Source: Rhodococcus sp. KRD197
Lineage (GTDB): Bacteria > Actinomycetota > Actinomycetes > Mycobacteriales > Mycobacteriaceae
Reading direction: 5' to 3'
Length of the DNA: 64,000 nucleotides
NCBI RefSeq assembly: GCF_017168235.1
Contig: NZ_JABFAO010000016.1
Coordinates: forward strand, 190,922 to 254,921
This document shows positions 40,671-49,315 of the stretch, one piece after another (the stretch's first letter is position 1; each line of letters begins with the position of its first letter). A model generated the notes under the pieces. The model was not told the DNA's origin. It ran no database searches and was given only the letters and a program-made list of their open reading frames with translations. The position numbers were made by a program, and so were the translations under genes.

Positions 40671-41705
40671 ATGACACTTCAGACGAGTCACGGCTCGGGA
40701 CGTACAGGTTCGCTCCGCGTACTGCGCTCAGGCGCTGTCCTCGGACTGGCGCTGTGCGCCACCGTGGCCGCGGGTTGCTCGAGCACCGGCGGAGCGCCGG
40801 AGAGCACCGGCGGCGGTTCCAATGCAGGTACCGCGGACACGCCACGAGCAACGATCGCGATGATCACACACGAAGTTCCCGGAGATTCGTTCTGGGATCT
40901 CATCCGCAAGGGTGCCGAGGCGGCCGCAGCGAAAGACAACATCGAGCTGCGATACTCTGCCGACCCGGAGGCACCCAACCAGGCGAACCTGGTGCAGAGT
41001 GCGATCGACTCGAACGTCGACGGCATCGCGATCACGCTTGCGAAGCCGGACGCCATGGCACCTGCGGTCGAGGCTGCCACAGCCAAGGGAATCCCTGTGG
41101 TCGCCTTCAATTCCGGCTACGACGTCTGGGAAGAACAGGGCGTCAGCCAGTACTTCGGACAGGACGAGACGATAGCCGGACGTACCGCAGGCGAGCGCCT
41201 CACCGCCGACGGCGCAACCAAAGTGCTCTGCATCATCCAGGAACAGGGCCAGGTCGCCCTCGAATCGCGATGCGCAGGCGTGACCGAGGGATTCACAGGC
41301 GGTAGTACAGAAATCCTCAACGTCAACAGCGAGGACATGCCGTCGGTGGAAGCCACCATCACGGCCAAGCTTCAGCAGGACCCGACCATCGACCACATCG
41401 TCGCACTCGGCGCGCCGATCGCGCTGACGGCCGTGCAGTCCAAGGCCAATGCCGGTAGCGATGCCACCGTGGTCACGTTCGACACCAACGCCGCACTCGT
41501 CGACGCTATTCAGTCCGGCGACGTCGAATGGGCGATCGACCAGCAGCCTTACCTCCAGGGATACCTTGCAGTGGACTCGCTGTGGCTGTACCTGAACAAC
41601 GGAAACACCATCGGTGGCGGACAGCCGGTTCTGACCGGTCCCGCATTCATCGACGCATCCAACATCGACTCCATCGCCGAGTACGCCCGGAACGGAACCC
41701 GCTAG
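40671..41705 (+). CDS. Sugar ABC transporter substrate-binding lipoprotein
   Basis: A 344-residue lipoprotein. The signal peptide ends in a lipobox (TVAAGC, Cys near residue 36) followed by a Ser/Gly-rich linker. The rest is the periplasmic-binding fold of the ribose/inositol type (PF13407-like): IAMITHEVPGDSFWDLIRKGAE, VDGIAITLAKPDAM, VVTFDTN and AIDQQPYLQGYLAVDSLWLY. It binds a sugar or polyol outside the cell and delivers it to the permease encoded 417 bp downstream. A transposase remnant lies between. Confidence 0.9.
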   Translation: MTLQTSHGSGRTGSLRVLRSGAVLGLALCATVAAGCSSTGGAPESTGGGSNAGTADTPRATIAMITHEVPGDSFWDLIRKGAEAAAAKDNIELRYSADPEAPNQANLVQSAIDSNVDGIAITLAKPDAMAPAVEAATAKGIPVVAFNSGYDVWEEQGVSQYFGQDETIAGRTAGERLTADGATKVLCIIQEQGQVALESRCAGVTEGFTGGSTEILNVNSEDMPSVEATITAKLQQDPTIDHIVALGAPIALTAVQSKANAGSDATVVTFDTNAALVDAIQSGDVEWAIDQQPYLQGYLAVDSLWLYLNNGNTIGGGQPVLTGPAFIDASNIDSIAEYARNGTR

Positions 41706-41730
41706 TTAGACATCCCAGGGCCGTAATTTG

Positions 41731-41841
41731 TCAAGCGGCGGTGGGTTGTTGTTCCGTTCGGTGTGCCCAGGCGATGTGTTCGTCGTATTTGGTGCGGTGT
41801 CGTAGGCAGCCGTGCAGTAGTCCGACGAGTCGGTCCCTCGG
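41731..41841 (-). pseudogene. Transposase C-terminal remnant (IS110-like)
   Basis: Read leftward, this frame gives RDRLVGLLHGCLRHRTKYDE followed by HIAWAHRTEQQ and a stop at 41731. That resembles the extreme C-terminus of IS110-family transposases of actinobacteria. Upstream the frame loses all similarity, and no terminal repeats or catalytic part are seen. It is a decayed insertion tail inside the sugar transporter operon. Family assignment is from memory of similar sequences and only moderately sure. Confidence 0.55.
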
Positions 41842-42122
41842 GTTGGGCGTCGAGGACGGGGTCTGGGCCCTTGGATAGGCGGTGGGTGAGCCCCGCACCC
41901 GGCCGGGGTGCTTCCGCAGTACTCGTGGCCCCGGATTTCCTGCCTTCGACGGGAAATCCGGATCTTCGCACACACTTTGGGGATCCTGTTACTCATGGAC
42001 CGGGACAGCCGCCCGCGAGCCCAGTTCCCCATATCCCGCATATTTCAGCAGTCTCCTAGGCGAGCGGTCGGCCTGGACCGAACACGAACCTGGCCGACCG
42101 CCACCAGCACGGAAGGATAGTC
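41842..42122. other. Non-coding remainder between binding protein and permease genes
   Basis: About 280 bp with no convincing gene. It holds a 10-bp perfect hairpin, CCGGATTTCC (41931-41940) and GGAAATCCGG (41952-41961) with an 11-base loop, lacking a T-run. It may be insertion debris or a processing/attenuation hairpin that lowers permease relative to binding-protein expression. GGAAGG near 42111 is the permease ribosome-binding site. Confidence 0.6.
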
Positions 42123-43181
42123 ATGAGTACGCAGGCCGACTTGGATCTGTCGAAACACAACGTCATCACGGATGAGCGGGTGAAGAAGCGGAAACCGTTG
42201 CAGCGAGCCTTACTTCGCCCGGAGATCGGCGCTCTGTTCGGAGCGATCGTCATCTTCGTCTTCTTCTTCATCGTCGCACCTCCCTTCCGGTCTCCGGAAG
42301 CGCTCGCCACCGTGTTGTATGCATCGTCGACCATCGGCATCATGGCAATCGGTGTGTCACTGCTGATGATCGGTGGAGAGTTCGACCTCTCCACCGGTGT
42401 AGCAGTGACTTTCTCATCGCTGATGGCGTCGATGATCGCCTACAACCTTCACCTCAATGTCTGGCTCGGTTCCGCACTGGCCCTGGTACTCGCGCTGGGT
42501 GTGGGTTTCTTCAACGGCTACATGGTGATGAAGACGAAGATTCCATCCTTCCTCATCACTTTGGCCAGCTTCTTGATGCTCACCGGCATCAACCTTGCCG
42601 TCACAAAGTTGGTCACCGGTCAGGTAGCCACCCCGTCGATCTCCGATATGGCCGGCTTCGACTCCGCGCAAAGGGCATTCGCCTCCTCGATCAACATCTT
42701 CGGGATCTCGCTCCGCATCACCGTGATCTGGTGGCTGCTGTTCACAGCGATCTCCACCTATGTGTTGATGAAGACCCGAATCGGCAACTGGATCTTCGCG
42801 GTCGGTGGCAACCAGGACTCGGCTCGTGCCATCGGCGTGCCGGTCACCAGGGTCAAGATCGGTCTGTTCATGTTCGTCGGCTTCTGCGCCTGGTTCGTGG
42901 GAATGCACCTGTTGTTCGCGTTCAACACCGTGCAGTCCGGCCAAGGTGTCGGCAACGAGTTCCTCTACATCATCGCTGCCGTCATCGGTGGCTGCTTGCT
43001 CACCGGTGGCTACGGCACCACCGTCGGCGCCATGATCGGTGCGTTCATCTTCGGTATGGCCAACCAGGGCATCGTCTACGCCGGCTGGAATCCTGACTGG
43101 TTCAAGTTCTTCCTCGGAGCGATGCTGCTGTTCGCCGTCATCGCCAACACCAGCTTCCGCAACTACGCAGCAAAAGGGTGA
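42123..43181 (+). CDS. Sugar ABC transporter permease
   Basis: A 352-residue permease of the RbsC/MglC class (BPD_transp_2) with about ten membrane segments. Family landmarks are GVSLLMIGGEFDLSTGVAV near residue 80 and GNWIFAVGGNQDSARAIGVPV near 225, the cytoplasmic coupling loop, and IGGCLLTGGYGTTVGAMIGA near 290. It forms a homodimeric channel. It begins 417 bp after the binding-protein gene and ends three bases before the ATPase gene. Confidence 0.94.
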   Translation: MSTQADLDLSKHNVITDERVKKRKPLQRALLRPEIGALFGAIVIFVFFFIVAPPFRSPEALATVLYASSTIGIMAIGVSLLMIGGEFDLSTGVAVTFSSLMASMIAYNLHLNVWLGSALALVLALGVGFFNGYMVMKTKIPSFLITLASFLMLTGINLAVTKLVTGQVATPSISDMAGFDSAQRAFASSINIFGISLRITVIWWLLFTAISTYVLMKTRIGNWIFAVGGNQDSARAIGVPVTRVKIGLFMFVGFCAWFVGMHLLFAFNTVQSGQGVGNEFLYIIAAVIGGCLLTGGYGTTVGAMIGAFIFGMANQGIVYAGWNPDWFKFFLGAMLLFAVIANTSFRNYAAKG

Positions 43182-43184
43182 CCC

Positions 43185-44000
43185 ATGTCCACTACAGCCG
43201 AAGCCCCCACCGAACCCTCGTCGAACGGCGGGAAGACCCCGCTGATCGAACTGAAGAATGTCGGTAAGTCCTACGGCAACATCATCGCCCTTTCCGGAAT
43301 CAACCTGCGAGTCGGTGCCGGTGAAGTGACCGGTGTTCTCGGCGACAACGGAGCAGGAAAATCGACGCTGATCAAGATCATGGCCGGTCTGCATCAGCAG
43401 ACCGAGGGCGAGCTCCTCGTCGACGGGGTCGAGACGAAGTTCAGCTCACCGAAGGACGCTCTCCGCAAGGGAATCGCCACGGTCTACCAGGATCTCGCCG
43501 TCGTCTCACTGATGCCGGTGTGGCGAAACTTCTTCCTCGGCCAAGAATTACGCAAGAAGGGACTGTTCCGGTCCTTGGATGTCTCCGCCATGCGTGCGAC
43601 GACCATCGAAGAACTCCACAAGATGGGCATCGATCTCCCCGACGTCGATGCCCCCATCGGATCGCTTTCCGGCGGACAGCGTCAGTGTGTCGCCATCGCC
43701 CGCGCAATTCTCTTCGGCGCGCGCGTCCTCATCCTGGACGAGCCGACTGCGGCACTGGGCGTCAAACAGTCGGGGATGGTGCTGCGCTACATCACCGCGG
43801 CCAAGGAGCAGGGATTCGGCGTGGTGTTCATCACGCACAACCCGCACCACGCTTACATGGTCGGCGACCATTTCGTGCTGCTGAACCGCGGTCGACAGAA
43901 ACTCGATTGCACCTACGAGGACATCACCCTCGACGAATTGACGAAGGAGATGGCAGGCGGCGACGAACTGGAAACGCTCTCCCACGAACTACGCCGCTGA
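43185..44000 (+). CDS. Sugar ABC transporter ATP-binding protein
   Basis: A 271-residue single ABC domain, half the size of RbsA/MglA, which carry two. Walker A GDNGAGKST is near residue 52, signature LSGGQRQCVAIARA near 160, Walker B VLILDEPTAALG near 183, and H-loop FITHN near 215. A normal homodimer would drive the permease. Starts three bases after the permease stop. Single-domain versions of this subfamily are common in actinobacterial inositol/ribose-type importers. Confidence 0.93.
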   Translation: MSTTAEAPTEPSSNGGKTPLIELKNVGKSYGNIIALSGINLRVGAGEVTGVLGDNGAGKSTLIKIMAGLHQQTEGELLVDGVETKFSSPKDALRKGIATVYQDLAVVSLMPVWRNFFLGQELRKKGLFRSLDVSAMRATTIEELHKMGIDLPDVDAPIGSLSGGQRQCVAIARAILFGARVLILDEPTAALGVKQSGMVLRYITAAKEQGFGVVFITHNPHHAYMVGDHFVLLNRGRQKLDCTYEDITLDELTKEMAGGDELETLSHELRR

Positions 44001-44021
44001 AGGAGCCCGGTACTCCTCGGG

Positions 44022-44819
44022 TCAGTGATTTCTGGCTCGCCGTGCCAATTCCACCGTGGCCGCACGCAGTTCGGCAATGTCTCCGATCGGCTGCGCGTAC
44101 CCGACGCGGGTCGCGGCGTTGTCGCGAGGAGTGGAAACGCTGAGGTCGAGCCCGTGGCGGTCTGCGGATGTGCAGGTAGCGGAAGTCGCGTCCGGAAAGC
44201 CGCCGAGATGCCTGGCCATCTCGAGGAGTGAGGAGGCGTGATCGTCGTTCAGATGCTCAATCGCTCCGGCAGCATTGGGGGAGATGGGATCCGGCTTCGC
44301 GCGGAGGTAGTCCGCAGAGGTCGCCGAGTCCATTCGTCCGTAGCCGCCCACCCAGCGAGCACGGTGAACGCGCAAGATCCACAGCGTGAAATCGCTGTAG
44401 TCGATGTAGTACTTGGCCGCGGGCACGGCATCGAGATGAGCCGCGCGAGCAGCCTCCATCTCCCCGGCCCGCGGTTCCTCGACAACACCAGCGAGCGTGA
44501 CGCGCGCAACTGCGAGCGGATCTGCGGCAGATTCGGGGGCCACGATCGACAGGCTGGCGCGGTGTTCTCGATGTAGGTTCCGACCGTGCTCGGCCATGCG
44601 AGAGACGCACAGAACCGGCGAACCGTTCACCATTCCGTAGGTGACATAGGACGCCCACGGCGCGCCGTCTTCGCTCAGGCTCGCCAATGTCGCGATATTC
44701 GTCGATGCCGCGACGGTCCGGGCTTCCTCGGCCGCTGTCGGCCGCTCCACGGGGTGGATCTCGTTCAGTGGGGGAGGAGTCGAAGGGGCGTCGCCTGGGT
44801 CGCCATGATCGAGTGCCAT
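44022..44819 (-). CDS. HugZ-like protein (split-barrel flavin/heme fold + DUF2470)
   Basis: A 265-residue protein. The N-terminal part is a pyridoxamine-phosphate-oxidase-like split barrel (NIATLASLSEDGAPWASYVTYG). The C-terminal DUF2470 domain has AIEHLNDDHASSLLEMARHLGG and ends in IGDIAELRAATVELARRAR. This domain pair is typical of HugZ-type heme utilisation or degradation proteins, but actinobacterial members are little studied and the heme-ligand region is not certain. Start ATG 44819. Convergent with the sugar transporter operon, divergent from the small membrane protein gene. Confidence 0.75.
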   Translation of the reverse strand: MALDHGDPGDAPSTPPPLNEIHPVERPTAAEEARTVAASTNIATLASLSEDGAPWASYVTYGMVNGSPVLCVSRMAEHGRNLHREHRASLSIVAPESAADPLAVARVTLAGVVEEPRAGEMEAARAAHLDAVPAAKYYIDYSDFTLWILRVHRARWVGGYGRMDSATSADYLRAKPDPISPNAAGAIEHLNDDHASSLLEMARHLGGFPDATSATCTSADRHGLDLSVSTPRDNAATRVGYAQPIGDIAELRAATVELARRARNH

Positions 44820-44931
44820 GGTCCGCAGTCTACGGAGTCGACACTGTTGCCGTATCGACACTGTGGCCGGATCGTTGCAGGTGGTCGGTTTCGTGCTGCC
44901 GATGCCGGGGCATAGTGGTGGAGTGCTCAGA

Positions 44932-45186
44932 GTGATTCGCCACAACCTGACTGTGCGTGCGGTCCTAGCCGCCATGGGTCTGTTCGTCTTCGTTGCTCTC
45001 ATCTGGGGTGCCGTCGGTTACGTCTACGCCGATCACGACAAAGCGGCTGCTGGAGCCACGGTGGGCCTGGGAATTCTCGCAGTCGGTTGGCTGGCAGTGT
45101 GGAGCGCGGCAGCGGTCAAGTTCGTGCGTTTGCGGGCCCGCCGGCGCAAGAGCGACGACGGGCCAGGGCGCCGAGCAGCTGGATGA
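44932..45186 (+). CDS. Small two-helix membrane protein
   Basis: An 84-residue protein with two hydrophobic helices (about residues 12-34 and 45-65) and a basic cytoplasmic-like tail RLRARRRKSDDGPGRR. The GTG at 44932 has GGTGGAG at suitable distance; GTG 44923 is an alternative. No family recognised and no function proposed. Codon use and hydrophobic pattern support a real gene. It is convergent with helR, 15 bp apart. Confidence 0.6.
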   Translation: MIRHNLTVRAVLAAMGLFVFVALIWGAVGYVYADHDKAAAGATVGLGILAVGWLAVWSAAAVKFVRLRARRRKSDDGPGRRAAG

Positions 45187-45201
45187 CGGGTCGATCGCCG
45201 T

Positions 45202-47364
45202 TCACGGATTCGTCAGTACCACCAGCTGCCGGGTTGCGCGGGTCATCGCTACATACTGGTCCACCGCGCCGTCGACCCCGGGGCCGAACCTCGCAGGATC
45301 CACCAGTACCACCAGATCGAACTCGAGGCCCTTCGTCAGTTCCGGAGTCAACGACCGCATCCGGGCTGTCGGTTGAAATGCGCTCTCACCCACCACACAA
45401 CCGGTACCGTCGGGGTTCTCCGCGAGCCAAGTGTCGACGATCGGGAGCAGATCGGCCACGCATCCGTATCTGACCGGTATGCCGCTGCTTCGTATCGAAG
45501 TCGGTACGTTCGCGTCCGGGATCGCTGCGCGGATGACCGGCTCGGCCACGGCCATGACTTCCTCGGGTGTCCGGTAGTTGACGGTCAACGAAGAAATCTC
45601 GATGCGATCGAAACCGACACGGTGGAGGCGCTCCCTCCAGTTCTCCGTGAAACCGTGTCGTGCCTGCGCTCGATCTCCGACGATCGTGAAGCTGCGAGAG
45701 GGACAGCGTCGCAGCAACATCAACCACTCGGCGTCCGTCAGTTCCTGCGCTTCGTCGACGACGATATGCGCGAACGGGTCGGCGAGCGCATCCTTCATAT
45801 CGGCAGGCAAGGCGGATATATCGACGAGAGCATCGCGAATGCCTTCCTGCCGCAGTTGGGCGATCATGCCGTCCTCGTCCGGTCCCTGCAGGAGTTCGTC
45901 GACCACACGATCCATTCGTGCTCGTTCTGCGGTGACAGCAGCCTCGCGTAGGCTCATGCGCCGGGACCATCCGGGATCACCGAGTCGCTGTCGGGCCGCG
46001 TCGAGCAGCGGCAGGTCCGAGTCGGTCCACCGGATCGGGTTCGTACGTTGTAGGCGTCGAACCTGCTCGGTGGTCAGCCAGGAGGCGCACTTGCGCAGGT
46101 ACGCGGGCACGGACCACAAGTCTCCGACGAGGTCGGCAGCCTCGATGAGAGTCCACGCGCCGTCGAGAGCTTCTGTGAGTTCGTAGAGGCGCATCAGCGA
46201 TTCTCGTAGCACGGTCTGCGAGACATCCCCGTCGTACTTCTCCAGTAGTATCGTCACGAGCATGCGCCTGATGTCCTCGCGTGCCTCGTTGTGCGGTGTA
46301 CCGGGCTCCGGCGCGTCGAACGCCTCGGTCCAGTCCTCGGGGCCGAGCCAGAGATCCGCCCACTCGGTTTCGACGACCATCCCTTTCGTGGGCGGTTGCT
46401 CGTAGAACTGAACTGCAGCGTCGATCGCCTCCACCATATGAGTCGAGGACTTCAGTGCTGCCACGACAGGATCGCTCTCTTGCACTGCACCTGCACCCTC
46501 CACGACGAGGTCGCGGAGGGTGCAGGTGTGGACACCCTCCTCGCCGAGGCTGGGCAGGACATCGGCGACGTACCCGAGGTAGGGCTCGTGCGGACCGACG
46601 AACAGGACTCCACCGCGACGCTGGTGCAGACGCGGATCCGAATACAGCAGGTAGGCAGTACGATGCAGTGCCACAATGGTTTTGCCTGTTCCTGGGCCAC
46701 CGTCGACGATCAGGGTGCCGCGTGATCCAGCACGGATGATGGCATCTTGATCAGCTTGAATCGTACCCAGGACATCGCGCATTCGCGGTGACCGGACGCT
46801 GCCCAGGCTTGCGATGAAGGCAGACTGATCGTCCAACGCTGCCCGGCGGAAAGCATCACCGACCTCGGTGGCTGCGAGCTGATCGACGTCGAACACCTCG
46901 TCCCAGTAGTCGCTGATCCGGCCGTTGGTCCAGAGGTACCGGCGACGCCGAGAGATTCCCATCGGGCGTGCGTGGGTTGCACCGAAGAACGGTTCGGCTG
47001 CAGGTGAGCGCCAGTCGATCAACAGTTCATTGCCGGCCTCGTCCAACAGTCCAGTGCGTCCGATGTACCGGTATGTCCGCCCGTCCGCGCTGAGAGTGTG
47101 GCCGAGGCACAAGTCCAGACCGTAGCGACGAAGCGAACGCAAGCGGCCAGCCAGTCGGTGTACCTCGAAATCGCGTTCCATCACCTCCTGTCCCATGTCG
47201 GCCTCCGCCTTGCGGGCAGCATCGAGCCGCGCGGAGACGTCGGCAATCGAACGCGCGAGGCTCGCGCTGATTGCGGCGAAATGTCGGTCGTCATCAGCGA
47301 TCAGTGCCGCCGCAGACTTGGGGCCGAGCGAATCGGCCGAAGCAAAAGCGATCGAATCGTACAT
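45202..47364 (-). CDS. helR: RNA polymerase recycling motor ATPase HelR
   Basis: A 720-residue HelD-class, UvrD-like ATPase. The N-terminal coiled part (IADVSARLDAARKAEADMG) is followed by the DWRSPAAEPFF signature, Walker A GGPGTGKT near residue 225, Walker B VVDEAQELTDAEW near 536, GDRAQ, and the C-terminal YVAMTRATRQLVVL. HelR proteins bind RNA polymerase and displace rifamycins, giving resistance in Streptomyces and Mycobacterium abscessus. The ATG at 47364 follows GGAAGG. A rifamycin-associated element lies about 60 bp upstream, strongly supporting this assignment. Confidence 0.92.
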   Translation of the reverse strand: MYDSIAFASADSLGPKSAAALIADDDRHFAAISASLARSIADVSARLDAARKAEADMGQEVMERDFEVHRLAGRLRSLRRYGLDLCLGHTLSADGRTYRYIGRTGLLDEAGNELLIDWRSPAAEPFFGATHARPMGISRRRRYLWTNGRISDYWDEVFDVDQLAATEVGDAFRRAALDDQSAFIASLGSVRSPRMRDVLGTIQADQDAIIRAGSRGTLIVDGGPGTGKTIVALHRTAYLLYSDPRLHQRRGGVLFVGPHEPYLGYVADVLPSLGEEGVHTCTLRDLVVEGAGAVQESDPVVAALKSSTHMVEAIDAAVQFYEQPPTKGMVVETEWADLWLGPEDWTEAFDAPEPGTPHNEAREDIRRMLVTILLEKYDGDVSQTVLRESLMRLYELTEALDGAWTLIEAADLVGDLWSVPAYLRKCASWLTTEQVRRLQRTNPIRWTDSDLPLLDAARQRLGDPGWSRRMSLREAAVTAERARMDRVVDELLQGPDEDGMIAQLRQEGIRDALVDISALPADMKDALADPFAHIVVDEAQELTDAEWLMLLRRCPSRSFTIVGDRAQARHGFTENWRERLHRVGFDRIEISSLTVNYRTPEEVMAVAEPVIRAAIPDANVPTSIRSSGIPVRYGCVADLLPIVDTWLAENPDGTGCVVGESAFQPTARMRSLTPELTKGLEFDLVVLVDPARFGPGVDGAVDQYVAMTRATRQLVVLTNP

Positions 47365-47414
47365 GCGCGCCTTCCGTTTCAGCTGGTCAGAAGCATCGAA
47401 ACGCAAGTGTGCAA

Positions 47415-47447
47415 CGCACCCCGGGTCTTGTGGCAAGACCCGGGGTG
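47415..47447. promoter_or_regulatory. Rifamycin-associated element (RAE) within a 33-bp inverted repeat
   Basis: The 19-bp core GGGTCTTGTGGCAAGACCC (47422-47440) has the RAE shape: a GC-rich inverted repeat around CTTG-N-GGCAAG. Here the symmetry extends to 15-bp arms with a TGG centre. RAEs sit upstream of rifamycin-inactivating or -protecting genes in actinomycetes and mediate induction by rifamycin. The site lies between helR and the end of the Asp23 cluster, where it could also terminate the latter. Confidence 0.8.
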
Positions 47448-47486
47448 CGCTATAGATTGAAGGTGGAAGAGGCGGGTGGATCGCTC

Positions 47487-48080
47487 TCAGTTCAGTTTTC
47501 GCGTGGCTTTGTGCCGTTTCTCTATGTGAATCACGGTCCGAGTGGCCAATGAACTGTCCCCGATCATGGTGACGGCGTCCCGGGCAACCTGATCGGCCGC
47601 GCTTGCAGCCTCGCCGAGAAGCTCGGGAGATTCAGCGGTCGCATGGATGACGATGGTTCTTTGGCGTCGATCGATGACAGCCTTCGCCGACGCCTTCTTG
47701 ATAGCGGCGTATGTTTCGAGAGCTCGCGCGGATGCGCTTGCCAATGCCGTGATATCGGCAGTCGCTCGGCCGGATATCGTCCGCTCGACCTCGGTATTCG
47801 ATTTCTCGCCGGCGACCGAGGCGCGGTCGATCTTCGACGCCGGTCGGTGTGCCACGAGCCAGCGCAGCGCCACGAGAACGAGAATGACGCCGACGCCTGC
47901 ACTCGCCCATGGCCACCAACTCGACTCGGATGCACTGACGGGACCGGGGGCAGTGATGTATTCGGGAATGTCGTCGATGAGCGCTGTGTCCCACAGCAGT
48001 ACCGCGACGCCACCGGCAACGAGAAGGAGTCCGATGATGGCCGTCGCGAGGCGGTCCACCGCCACCGTGGAACGGGTCAT
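47487..48080 (-). CDS. AmaP/Asp23-anchor-like membrane protein
   Basis: A 197-residue protein with two hydrophobic helices (about residues 12-30 and 55-77), then a cytoplasmic domain with beta-alpha pattern (DRRQRTIVIHATAESPELLGEA) like the Asp23-interacting part of AmaP. It would anchor Asp23 proteins to the membrane. Last gene of the six-gene leftward cluster; its ATG overlaps the preceding stop (ATGA). Assignment is by architecture and neighbours. Confidence 0.65.
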   Translation of the reverse strand: MTRSTVAVDRLATAIIGLLLVAGGVAVLLWDTALIDDIPEYITAPGPVSASESSWWPWASAGVGVILVLVALRWLVAHRPASKIDRASVAGEKSNTEVERTISGRATADITALASASARALETYAAIKKASAKAVIDRRQRTIVIHATAESPELLGEAASAADQVARDAVTMIGDSSLATRTVIHIEKRHKATRKLN

Positions 48081-48679
48081 GACCTACCTCCGGTCCGAGT
48101 GCGCACCTTGGTCTTGGGCGCGGCGGTCAAGGGCTCGAGCGCGACGCCGACTTGGTCCGCGATGGCTTTTTCGAGCCCGGAGCGTTCGTCACCGGTGATG
48201 TCGGCGCGCACCGTCACCGACCGTCGAGTCGCCGAGGCGCGCGCGTCGAGTACGCCGTCGACCGATCTGGCGGCCTCGGCCGCTATGCGCGCCACCCCCG
48301 ACGGTTCGATGTAGACACTGGTCTGCGCTGCCACCTCGAGCGCAGTTCTGCGCCGTGGCTTGAGCGCGGCGACGAGGAGGAGCAACCCGATGACTATGGA
48401 GGCGACTGCGATGGGAATCATCCATCCTGCAAAGGCCAATCCGTCGACCCACTGCGCCGCTGTCTCCGTCCACAGCGTGCCGTCGATCCAGCCCGCACCG
48501 ACTACGCCGTCGCGGATACCCACAGCTCCAGCCGCGAGCAGAAGCAGCGCCACGAGAGGCCCGGTGAATCCGGCTGCGGGCAGAGCAAGCGGCTCCTTCG
48601 CGCGGGCGGGGGTCAGACTCGTGTTGTGCACGGATTCGGTATATCCGGACGGCTTGTCGGTGTTCACGTCATGGTTCAC
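48077..48679 (-). CDS. DUF6286-type membrane protein of the Asp23 cluster
   Basis: A 200-residue protein with two membrane helices (about residues 38-56 and 85-107) and a C-terminal domain VYIEPSGVARIAAEAARSVDGV, then RASATRRSVTVRADITGD, which repeats the Asp23-like DNA-free alpha/beta pattern. Such proteins occur next to Asp23/Gls24 genes in many actinobacteria. GTG start overlapping the preceding stop (GTGA). Probable envelope-stress scaffold; no enzymatic motif. Confidence 0.65.
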   Translation of the reverse strand: MNHDVNTDKPSGYTESVHNTSLTPARAKEPLALPAAGFTGPLVALLLLAAGAVGIRDGVVGAGWIDGTLWTETAAQWVDGLAFAGWMIPIAVASIVIGLLLLVAALKPRRRTALEVAAQTSVYIEPSGVARIAAEAARSVDGVLDARASATRRSVTVRADITGDERSGLEKAIADQVGVALEPLTAAPKTKVRTRTGGRS

Positions 48680-49080
48680 GTAGTGGCACTCCCACCTGAT
48701 GTGACACCCGCGGGCGCCGGGTCGACGATGATCGCAGGCACCGTCACGTCGACGCCGTCGACGTGCAGGCCGGCCAATGAACTCAGCGCGCGGGCGACGT
48801 TGTCTCGCACCGACGCCGTGAGCGCGGGGAGCGGCGTCGGCCAGAGCGCCGCAATGTCGACGCCCGCGCGCACACGACCACCGGAAATCAAGACCCGGAC
48901 GCGTGGGAGGTCACGTCCGGTCAACTTGCCGAACCCTTCCGAGCGCGCCAACACACCGTCCGTATCGAGCGCAGCCTTGACAGCCAGACGTTCGACCACC
49001 TTGTCCTTGATCGTCAAGGTGCCTCGCTCGGCCGGCTCTGTACGACTGCCTGCCGGGGCGGCGGCAGGTTCGTCAGCCAC
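48676..49080 (-). CDS. Asp23/Gls24 family protein
   Basis: A 134-residue protein with the Asp23 core: IKDKVVERLAVKAALDTDGV, RVRVLISGGRVRAGVDIAALWP, and SVRDNVARALSSLAGLHVDGVDVTV. The GTG at 49080 is chosen because it overlaps the end of the small membrane protein gene by a few bases; GTGs at 49092 and 49098 are alternatives. Asp23 proteins form membrane-associated polymers involved in cell-envelope homeostasis in Gram-positive bacteria. Confidence 0.78.
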   Translation of the reverse strand: MADEPAAAPAGSRTEPAERGTLTIKDKVVERLAVKAALDTDGVLARSEGFGKLTGRDLPRVRVLISGGRVRAGVDIAALWPTPLPALTASVRDNVARALSSLAGLHVDGVDVTVPAIIVDPAPAGVTSGGSATT

Positions 49081-49258
49081 GACCGCGTCCACCGCCACGC
49101 AGGAGCGCGCTGAGATCGAAATCGCCGTCGCGTGCGCCGCCGAGAACATACCCGACCGCGCCGAGGACGAGGGCAACGAGGAAACCGGTGAATCCGCCTG
49201 CTGCGGCGGCGACGCCGAGCAGGAGACCGGCAATCAAGCCGAGCGATGCAGTGTTCAT
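49073..49258 (-). CDS. Small membrane protein (DUF2273-like)
   Basis: A 61-residue protein with a glycine-rich hairpin of two hydrophobic segments (TASLGLIAGLLLGVAAAAGG and GFLVALVLGAVGYVLGG) and a basic GRGRG end. Small proteins of this type (DUF2273) are standard members of Asp23 clusters. It overlaps the start of the following Asp23 gene. Preceded by a 57-bp gap after the short Asp23-like gene. Confidence 0.7.
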   Translation of the reverse strand: MNTASLGLIAGLLLGVAAAAGGFTGFLVALVLGAVGYVLGGARDGDFDLSALLRGGGRGRG

Positions 49259-49315
49259 CAGTGCAATCCTTCGATGGTTCGTGGTGTCGAATGGGCGTGG
49301 TCGGGTTGGTCGCTG

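Noticed and set aside
41931-41961. 10-bp hairpin as an intrinsic terminator after the sugar-binding protein gene
   Set aside because: No T-run follows on either strand and the permease of the same system lies downstream.
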